Positions 56,700 to 64,000 of a DNA stretch of 64,000 nucleotides are shown here, in pieces. Below the pieces are notes generated by a model. It was given only the letters and a program-made list of their open reading frames with translations. It made no database searches and was not told the origin of the DNA. The stretch is from Panorpa germanica (taxonomy: Eukaryota; Arthropoda; Insecta; Mecoptera; Panorpidae). The stretch spans positions 434,001 through 498,000 of the forward strand of contig CAVMBN010000126.1 of assembly GCA_963678705.1 (NCBI GenBank). Direction: 5' to 3'. Numbering within the stretch: position 1 is the first letter of the stretch; every line of letters begins with the position of its first letter. Both the position numbers and the translations under genes were made by a program.

Positions 56700-57080
56700 C
56701 TAACCTTCTTCTTCAGAGTCAACGATTTCTATGATTTCGTTGTTATCGTCAGATATATCGACAGTTTCTTTAATCAATTCACAATCTGAATCTAAATTTA
56801 AAATATTTTCACAGTCAGATATATAAATTTCCTCATGACCAATGGCGATTTCTTCACAGACAGAGTCTGAAATATAACTACTCACAGTTTCTTCAGTACC
56901 ATTTATAAACTCTATTTCATCGTTGGACCCAGTAATATCACTTTCAAAATCACTGCACTCATCATCAGAACTTATATTTTGAATACAGTAGTTCCCCGCT
57001 TTGCATAAGAATAATTTATATACACAAGATTTTGCATGACAATTTAATAAACAAACTGCACAATACTTAATGTAACACAA
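56700..57080 (-). CDS. Cys-rich acidic protein with SUMO-interaction-like motif
   Basis: About 126 codons, ending at TAG-like TAA on the minus strand near 56700. No ATG is present: the first sense codon after the upstream stop is TTG 57080, so a first exon or the start is missing. The first 30 residues hold eight Cys (CYIKYCAVCLLNCHAKSC) and could bind zinc. The rest is strongly acidic with many Ser-Asp pairs and ends NNEIIEIVDSEEEG, which fits a SUMO-interaction motif (hydrophobic core, then acids). A partial mirror copy lies at 42611-42732. Confidence 0.5.
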   Translation of the reverse strand: MCYIKYCAVCLLNCHAKSCVYKLFLCKAGNYCIQNISSDDECSDFESDITGSNDEIEFINGTEETVSSYISDSVCEEIAIGHEEIYISDCENILNLDSDCELIKETVDISDDNNEIIEIVDSEEEG

Positions 57081-57645
57081 TCATATTCTTAGACTTATAC
57101 ATAAATTATAATATAAAAATTTAACAGGGTAGCACTTTACTTATTTAATACTATAATATATTTACCATCAGACTATCAATTCTTAATTCTATCATCCCCG
57201 CGCATTCAAAATAAATAAAATTCTCGGGGGCCCCGACCCTTCGAGCAGTTTTATTTTAAAAAGTTTGTTTCAACTTAAGTTAGAGCTTTTGGTTTAGCTA
57301 ATTGTGATTCTACTATTATCCACAACCTATATAGCCTCATACATGTGGATCAAACCGCTACCTAATAAATTTGTATAATAAAATATCCTCCTACTATTTT
57401 AACAGTTACTGTGGTGTTGTAACCTCATATATGTAAAACAACACCATTGTCTGACTTATAAGACTTTATGATTATTACAACACATAAAAAAAAAATAACT
57501 GTATGCTTTGAGAATCATCAATGATATAATGTACGTATATTATAACTTTTAGTATACTTAAATAAATAATCTAATACAACAATACCCAATCCGGCCCTAC
57601 ATTTAACTAAAACATGAAATATATAACAAAAAAAATTGTCTACGT
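57081..57645. other. Non-coding gap before the right TIR
   Basis: No gene. Contains a GC-rich near-palindrome TCGGGGGCCCCGA at 57224-57236, conspicuous in this AT-rich element. Confidence 0.5.
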
Positions 57646-57664
57646 TTGGAAAATATTCGCTTGT

Positions 57665-57890
57665 ATTCAACACGTTCTCACACAGTTTTAACGTTCCCAT
57701 TACGTTCAAGTTACATTCGAACTAATGCGCTTGTGTCCAAAGTTTCTCACACAGTTTTAACATTACGTTCAAGTTACATTCGAACTAATGCGCTTGTGTC
57801 CAAAGTTTCTCACACAGTTTTAACATTACGTTCAAGTTACATTCGAACTAATGCGCTTGTGTCCAAAGTTTCTCACACAGTTTTAACACG
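57665..57890. repeat. 63-bp tandem repeat at the inner edge of the right TIR
   Basis: CGCTTGTGTCCAAAGTTTCT recurs at 57728, 57791 and 57854. Units contain TTACGTTCAAGTTACATTCG. The left TIR has a single copy only. Confidence 0.9.
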
Positions 57891-58787
57891 TGCGCTATAA
57901 ATACACTGTTATAAATAATTTAACACTGTTATTGTAATAGTTATTGTTATAATCTATGTTTAACAATCCTAAAGAATATATATCACAAATTATACTATAA
58001 CCTTTCATATTATACCCCACCATGTGTAATATAACGTCATTATAACATATAACTAACACTTTTACACCTACAACGTTATAATCTTATAACCAATAACAAA
58101 TCAAACATAAGAATTAATATCGGTATCTCACTCTTTACCACTATTGCTTTCTCACTCATACCACTGTACCAACAGATAAAGTCTGTAATGATGTCATCAT
58201 CTTCTTATACCCCACCATGTGTAATATAACGTCATTATAACATATAACTAACACTTTTACACCTACAACGTTATAATCTTATAACCAATAACAAATCAAA
58301 CATAAGAATTAATATCGGTATCTCACTCTTTACCACTATTGCTTTCTCACTCATACCACTGTACCAACAGATAAAGTCTGTAATGATGTCATCATCTTCT
58401 TATACCCCACCATGTGTAATATAACGTCATTATAACATATAACTAACACTTTTACACCTACAACGTTATAATCTTATAACCAATAACAAATCAAACATAA
58501 GAATTAATATCGGTATCTCACTCTTTACCACTATTGCTTTCTCACTCATACCACTGTACCAACAGATAAAAGCTGTACTGACGTCATCATCTTCTAAACC
58601 AATCACAACACAGCTTTTTCATGGCATTAGATCATATGACCTATATTCCTCCCACCCTTACCCCCCTTTTACATTCTTCCAAGTCTAGCCACGCCCCCTC
58701 TGCATATCGTGACCTAAATGCATCCCCACTCCAATAATTTCCAACTCAATTTCAAATTTAAGCCAGAACCAGCTCTCCTCATCTACT
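57841..58787 (-). repeat. Right terminal inverted repeat of the Polinton
   Basis: 947 bp, complementary to 41635-42581, including the three 195-bp units. Confidence 0.93.
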
Positions 58788-59191
58788 TATATATCGTCAT
58801 CTTGTTTATACTAATTTCTGTAAAACCCTTTTCTTTGACGGTTGCAGTTATTATCCACTTTGATATTTACTCTACTATTCTGATTTAGCCTTTTAACATT
58901 GATATAGTTACCTGAATTCTTTTAAAAATTGGATTTTTTAAAATTCCACATTTTTAAATTTTCTTCGTTAAAATAAATGTGATTTATTTTATTTAGTGTT
59001 TACTCTTTGCTTCTAATTGTTACTCTTAGGAATGAACGATGCAAACTAAACAACCTTGCTCTTTTCTTTTAAACTAAGTAATTTTGCTTGATACTCTATT
59101 AATTAGCATTGAATTATGAAAACGCAGAGACATGCCTTATGTAGAGATTATTCTTACCAAGTTTTTAAAACATATTGCGTTTTGTGGTCAG
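58788..59191. repeat. Repeat Y, copy 2, right part
   Basis: Continues the Y sequence broken by the Polinton: TATCGTCATCTTGTTTATAC onward matches 11878 onward. Confidence 0.8.
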
Positions 59192-60193
59192 TTCAACTTG
59201 TTTGGTGTTTATTTCTAATTAGAAAATATTTTTATTTAATTACCTCTTTTATGAATAAGTTAAAGCCGAAATTTATCTAATTTTACAAGCTTCTTTAGAA
59301 CTATTATGTTTTGTCATAATAGCTATCTCTTCAATGATGTCAAAAAGGTTATTTATTAATTAAAATAGGTCTATATTTAAAAGATTTATGTTATGTGATT
59401 TTTGTTTTATTAAAATATCTTTTCATGTTAAATTTACAGTTATTTGTTAAAAATGTATCACTCAGTAGATTATTGTGTATATTATTTTCTCGTAATAAAT
59501 ATATTAGTTTATAGTTAAGCTGAAACATTACTTTATGGCCATATGGTTAGATGTAGATGGTGACATTGTATTAAAATGACAATCGACAAACAAATTTGTA
59601 TTACCACACCATGTTTTTTAAGTATAAAAACGTTTATAAGTTTGCACACGATTAAGCTATTTAAACCATATAAACTTTAGGAGTTAGATAAATGTTTATT
59701 TCTGTTTATAAACAGGTCAATAATTAGTAAATCAATCATTTAACAAATAGCTATATCAAATATCCTATTTCTATTGTCTTGTAATATTTTTATACCTTGT
59801 TCCAAGGATATGCATTTCATATTTTCATATTCGTACTTATATTAAGTTAATATTATAAACTATTTTTGAAAATGTATATATCGATCGGTCAGTTCAATAT
59901 AGGGTCAAGTCCAAAATTTGAGTATTGAGATATTGAGTAATTATATAATCTTCTAATCATGAACTATTTATTACTGATAACTTTAAATATGCATCGCTAA
60001 ACAATTGTAACTTTAACTATAGCAATATATAGTATATATAAACGGAAATAGTGGGTTACTCATCTTATTTGACTTAAGAATCTATCAACGACTCTTGGAT
60101 GTCTGCATATTATTTTGGATTTCATGTAGCAGCAAGTTTCACAAAATTCTGCACTGATAGTGGTAGTTTTACTATAGCAATGTTTTATTACTT
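59192..60193. repeat. Repeat X, copy 2
   Basis: Direct repeat of 40262-41116, starting TTCAACTTGTTTGGTGTTTA. It follows Y2 without the copia element that separates Y1 from X1, so it gives the copia empty site. Confidence 0.82.
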
Positions 60194-60300
60194 TTTCCTT
60201 TAAATCACCGCTATAATCTTTACATACACAAATTGAAAAATCAACGTATTGTTTGACTACATCAAAAATATCTACCAGATTGATGATGCTTTTAGTAGTA
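60060..60300 (-). pseudogene. Cysteine-rich reading-frame remnant in repeat X, copy 2
   Basis: The minus-strand frame ends TGA 60062-60060 and is open for about 80 codons: LVDIFDVVKQYVDFSICVCK, KHCYSKTTTISAEFCETCC, CRHPRVVDRFL. It aligns with 40980-41116. I do not recognise the family. Being kept in both X copies suggests that X derives from a coding element. Confidence 0.45.
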
Positions 60301-61115
60301 TTTCATTTACAATATTTTGTATTATTGGGATATTGCAAGTTATGTTGTCCATTTAATTACATTTCTACGATAAGTTTGTGTATTTCAACTTGACATTTTA
60401 CTGAAGGAGTGTTTAGGTATTGGCAACAAATTCCAACAAACCAAATTCGTTTTCGTCCGCAAAATATGCTATTTGATATAGGCATACTTGAATAAATTCA
60501 TTGGCAGAATCTTTAATATTTGAGGCAGAATAAACTAAATCCTTTTCTAAATGCCCTATTTCTGCAGTACAATATCATTCGCACTACTTGATTAGGATTT
60601 TCATGCTGCTAACAAAACCTACAAAGTCATCTTCTTCACAATTTGTATTTATTCTATTAATACTTTGAAGAAATGTTGTTGACAATTAAGGTGTTAAAAG
60701 CATTATTTATTATTTTTATTTAATTTGTCGATGAATGTAATAAATCTTACTACATATTGCGTGTGTTAGATGTAGTATTAATTAGTGGTTTTAATTTGTG
60801 AACTAAAAAAATGTTATTAAAATTAAAAACTTTATTTAACTTTGTTTTTTTACATTTTAATTAAATGAAGTATTTTTCTATTTTAATTTCGTACTACTTT
60901 CATCCTCGTATTATAGAAGCTTTTGCTTAAGATATGAGGGCGTAAAAATAAAATGAGAGTAAGGTACTTAAAATAACAAGTTACGGTGTTATAAAAAACA
61001 CGTTAAGTAGCTACAGACAATACAGGATCATTACCGTAATAAAAATTCATTTACGCTTATAGGAAGAATAGTAAATAATATTTCATACTGCCGACAAAGG
61101 CCTGTGACAAATCAT
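60301..61115. other. AT-rich sequence, nothing recognised
   Basis: Weak minus-strand coding-like stretches may continue the repeat X remnant. No motif or repeat partner was found. Confidence 0.4.
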
Positions 61116-61296
61116 TTAAACCTTATGTTAATGACCGACTTTATCGACGTCCCTTAGCAACCGGGTACTCACAAACCTTAATATTGAAAATTTTGTTTAT
61201 TTTATTAAAAAACAAATATTCTAAACATTTTTTTCTTTAAATATGAATAGTTAGTGACAATTTAAAAAAAAAAAGAAAAAAAAGAAAAAAATCATC

Positions 61297-62507
61297 TAGA
61301 ATCCACTGTATCGCTCGGCGATGGGAATAGAGATACCATAATATTCTGCGTTTTTTGAGATTCGACGATAGTAATACTCGAAGTCAACTTAAAAGAGAAG
61401 ACAAGGCAGCTCCAACTCGTGATGTGTGAACAATGCTGAATTCAAATCTAGCCAAAATATGTACAAACCAACTGCATACTTGACAATCGATCAACAACTT
61501 TATCCTTACCGTGGCCGTACTGGATTCACTCAATATATACCGTTGAAACCAGCTAAGTATGGTATAAAGATCTGGTGGATTTGTGATGCGGAAAACGCAT
61601 ATCTTTGCACGGGATTATGTACACTGATAAAATAGGTAACACTCGGGAAAAAAATTAGGGTGAAAGAGTAGTGAAAGAATTGGCGGCTCCGTACCGAGGT
61701 AGTAATGGAAATGTCTGCATGGATAACTTCTTTACTACTCTACCCGTTGCTAAACATTTGTTATCGTGGAATATTACCATTGTTGGCACGATAAAAAAAA
61801 AACCATGCATCCCCAGTGTTATGGCAGCAAATAAGACACGGGAGCAGTATTCGACAGTTTTTGGATTCCACGAAAAGGTTACCATGTGTTCTTATGTTCC
61901 AAAAAAAAAAGCTGTCTTTCTGTTATCTACATTGCATTCAGATGCATCAGTTAGTGATGATACTAAGCGGAAATCAGAAATTTTAAATTTTTATAATAAA
62001 TATAAAGCTAATGTTAATACATTGGACCAAATGATTCAGAGGTACACAAGTCAACGACGATCTTCGAGATGGCCAATGGCAATGTTCTTCAACATGCTGG
62101 ACATTTCTTCACTTGCATCATATATAATTTATTACGAAAATAATAAAATGATTTCCAAAAAAACGACAGAACGTCGTTAATTTATGCGGAAACTGAGTGA
62201 AGAACTGACAATGCCAATGATTAAATCTCGCACAGCGAATCCGCTAGTAATGCGCCACTTCTCAACAAAGATTGCCGTTAAAAGTATTTTAGGTTATGCA
62301 GTAGAGGAAACATCAGAACCAAATCCTGGACCCGTGGTTCCAAAACATAAAACCGGAAGAGAGAAAGTGACAGGATCTTGCCATGTATGCAATGCCTTAC
62401 TAATAAAAAGACGACGAAAGACTCGCAAAAGCTATTACAATTGTCACCAGCTAGTATGTGATAAGCATTCAGTTAATATCACAAAATGTCTTAAATGTCA
62501 TAATTAA
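61297..62507 (+). pseudogene. piggyBac transposase, C-terminal two thirds, broken
   Basis: The DDE_Tnp_1_7 domain is recognisable from about 61297. Catalytic Asp residues are visible in LTIDQQLYPYRGR (about 61480), VCMDNFFTTLPV (about 61720) and NTLDQMIQRYTSQ (about 62020). The C-terminal cysteine-rich domain (CHVCNALL...CHQLVCDKHS...CLKCHN) ends at 62507. Breaks: a stop before the 61426 segment, a frameshift near 61635-61670 and a stop at about 62178-62180. The first 200 or more residues are missing. An intact enzyme would cut and paste at TTAA. Confidence 0.92.
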
Positions 62508-62615
62508 TGTCACTAATGATAAAAAAAACTAATATTTACTTATTTTTAATAATAAAAATTAGTTGCATGCATTTATAGAAACCATTTTGAATTTATTTCC
62601 TATGCTTCCTACTGT

Positions 62616-62820
62616 GGGTACCCGGGTACCCAATTGCTAATGGGACGATGGCCAAAGTTTAAAATTATTAAAAAAGAAAATTCTTTTTTAAATAAATTAA
62701 ATGCACTCACAACTAGCTTTCTTTTATGTTAAAAATTAACGATCCGAGAGCACAAAATGAAATATTATTTTTTTCTTGACTTATTCATACTAATACATCG
62801 CGATGGGTACCCGGGTACCC
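62616..62820. repeat. Two 16-bp palindromes in the piggyBac 3' end
   Basis: GGGTACCCGGGTACCC occurs at 62616-62631 and 62805-62820; a half copy (CCGGGTACTC) sits near the left end at about 61161. Likely subterminal transposase-binding repeats (inference). Confidence 0.75.
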
Positions 62821-62841
62821 GGTTATTAACATAAGGGTTAA

Positions 62842-63044
62842 AATAACAATATTTTAGAGATTTTAATTAAGGTACCTAATCTATTTTACAACATAAAAAC
62901 CTGAGAAATGTAAACCATAAAAATACTATTTTAATTGTAATGTTATATCTTATAACATAAATTAAAAATTAAAATTAACCAGATGAACATTTGCATAGTC
63001 TAGACATGTCATTAAAGCTTATGTAGGAGGCTACAAAACATATA
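62842..63044. other. AT-rich sequence, nothing recognised
   Basis: Short gap between piggyBac and a Helitron end. No feature seen. Confidence 0.5.
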
Positions 63045-63191
63045 TTACAAAAGAATATTTAAAACTTATTGCTAAGTGTTAGGCACTGCTTGTTGGGTGA
63101 TAGCTTACTTTTATTTTAAATTTTAATTCCTTTTTTTAATTTGAAATATTTGACACGTCCATATTTCGCTTGCGAAGGGGGTAAACACTAG
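63045..63191 (+). mobile_element. Helitron 3' end
   Basis: Ends with hairpin TTCGCTTGCGAA, GGGGGTAAACA and CTAG 63188-63191 followed by T. Paired with 6877-7023. The 5' end is not found. Confidence 0.62.
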
Positions 63192-63299
63192 TATTCTTAC
63201 ATTCTTATTTTCTTATATGTTTAGTATTTTGTTGGCTTTAGTAGACTTTTGTAGGTTCTTTAATACTCCGACAGGTCAAAACTTTTGCATACTATAAAC

Positions 63300-63700
63300 C
63301 TACAGTCTAGGGGTCTTCGGTAGATAACGAATTCAATATAATTGTTCTTCAATACAAAATACAATCTTATGAATACAAAACTCTAAAACACAAACAATCT
63401 TTAAATTCTTAATTGATTTCTTTTATTTTGAAACTCTATAAAATATGGAGAGTCCCTACATTTGTCATTTTTATTTTAGCCTCTCTTTAGAATAATTTCG
63501 AGTAACAGGCATGTTTTGAAAAATTTGTCTAATTTTGTTTTTATTATTTCGACAAATTAATCATTACATTTACCTGAGTAATAAATAAAATTTCCAAAAG
63601 CAAATTCTGCATGTACATTATGTTCTTGAATACGAAATACATTTTAAAATTTATAAATTAAAATTCTTTTAAATAGGTAGCTAATAAAATAAAGCTTAAA
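63300..63700. repeat. Repeat B, copy 2
   Basis: Matches 7024-7406. Here it lies directly before a BEL/Pao fragment, whereas copy 1 lies beyond the BEL end and a Helitron terminus. Confidence 0.7.
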
Positions 63701-63704
63701 TTTT

Positions 63705-64000
63705 TACTATTTTGCAGTAGTACTTATCTTTTTAAAGAACTTATTTTAATAGAAAAGTGTTCACTTTGCGACAATCTTAACAATGAATGCATTGCATGTT
63801 GTAGTTTCATAATAGGAGTGATGTTGTATTTAAATTCGTCTAAAATTGAGTTCCTCTTGACGCCTAATGTCTTTAAATGATTTAAGTTGCCTAAATCCAA
63901 ATGAAAGAACTTATCGGGCCTATCATTTTCTATATTTAAATGTACAGTAGGTGAATTAGCTATCCACTTTCTAAGTTTAAAACCCGCACTGGATCAAATA
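63705..64000 (-). pseudogene. BEL/Pao pol fragment, copy 2, cut by window end
   Basis: Matches about 6405-6700 on the minus strand: SSAGFKLRKWIANSPTV and DLGNLNHLKTLGVKRN are readable. It continues beyond the window. Confidence 0.85.

Larger units (their letters stand above)
41635..58787. mobile_element. Polinton/Maverick (adintovirus-type) element, 17,153 bp
   Basis: Termini are AGTAGATGAGGAG and its complement CTCCTCATCTACT, with 947-bp inverted repeats. TATATA lies at 41629-41634 and 58788-58793, matching the 6-bp target duplications of Polintons; because TATATA is self-complementary it could equally be part of the inverted repeat. The gene set is the diagnostic one: protein-primed type DNA polymerase B, retroviral-type integrase, FtsK/HerA packaging ATPase, adenovirus-type protease, minor and major jelly-roll capsid proteins. 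A parvovirus-like phospholipase A2 gene is also present. Polymerase, integrase and major capsid contain stops, so this copy is not self-sufficient. Confidence 0.95.
61120..62837 (+). mobile_element. piggyBac-type transposon, internally deleted
   Basis: 1,718 bp between TTAA at 61116-61119 and TTAA at 62838-62841. Ends read ACCTTATGTTAATGACCG and, on the other strand, CCCTTATGTTAATAACCG. The element is too short for a full piggyBac and lacks the N-terminal part of the transposase. Confidence 0.88.

Noticed and set aside
57646..57900. 84-codon frame with a 21-residue repeat
   Set aside because: It is produced by the 63-bp tandem repeat at the TIR edge, whose unit is divisible by three.

Overview
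The window looks like a piece of AT-rich arthropod, most likely insect, chromosome made almost entirely of transposable elements inserted into one another. GT-AG introns, LTR retroelements, Helitrons and a Polinton make it eukaryotic. The LINE fragment resembles families I associate with Hymenoptera (weak evidence). I found no convincing host gene and no tRNA or rRNA.

Layout. (1) 0.7-3.65 kb: a non-coding LTR retroelement on the minus strand with errantivirus-style LTRs and a CGCG target duplication. (2) 5.0-6.9 kb: a broken BEL/Pao pol on the minus strand; a second piece of the same segment closes the window at 63.7-64.0 kb. (3) 8.0-11.6 kb: a TTAA-flanked Kolobok/Mutator-like DNA transposon whose spliced gene fuses a DDE transposase to a YqaJ-type nuclease. 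(4) 12.2-17.5 kb: a broken Ty1/copia element on the minus strand with a foreign solo LTR in its RNase H. (5) 17.5-40.1 kb: inside the copia 5' LTR, a head-to-tail array of five Helitrons with exact CTAG|TC junctions. One is 13.35 kb and carries the remains of a very large protein: two tandem viral-type cysteine protease domains, charged repeats, then Rep-helicase. (6) 41.6-58.8 kb: a 17.15-kb Polinton/Maverick with 947-bp terminal inverted repeats and a 6-bp TATATA direct repeat. It carries DNA polymerase B, integrase, packaging ATPase, adenovirus-type protease, minor and major capsid proteins, a parvovirus-like phospholipase A2 protein and several unassigned genes, one of them spliced. (7) 61.1-62.8 kb: a broken piggyBac.

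A tandemly duplicated unclassified repeat (called X and Y here) hosts most of these insertions: Kolobok in Y1, copia at the Y1/X1 boundary, and the Polinton in Y2. Because Y occurs twice, each copy gives an approximate empty site for the insertion in the other, so the order of nesting can be read within the window.

Almost every coding region here is broken. Several Polinton genes (ATPase, protease, minor capsid, phospholipase A2 and most of the unassigned genes) keep open frames. DNA polymerase B is one continuous frame with three stop codons and no visible indel, and the major capsid gene is one frame with a single stop.
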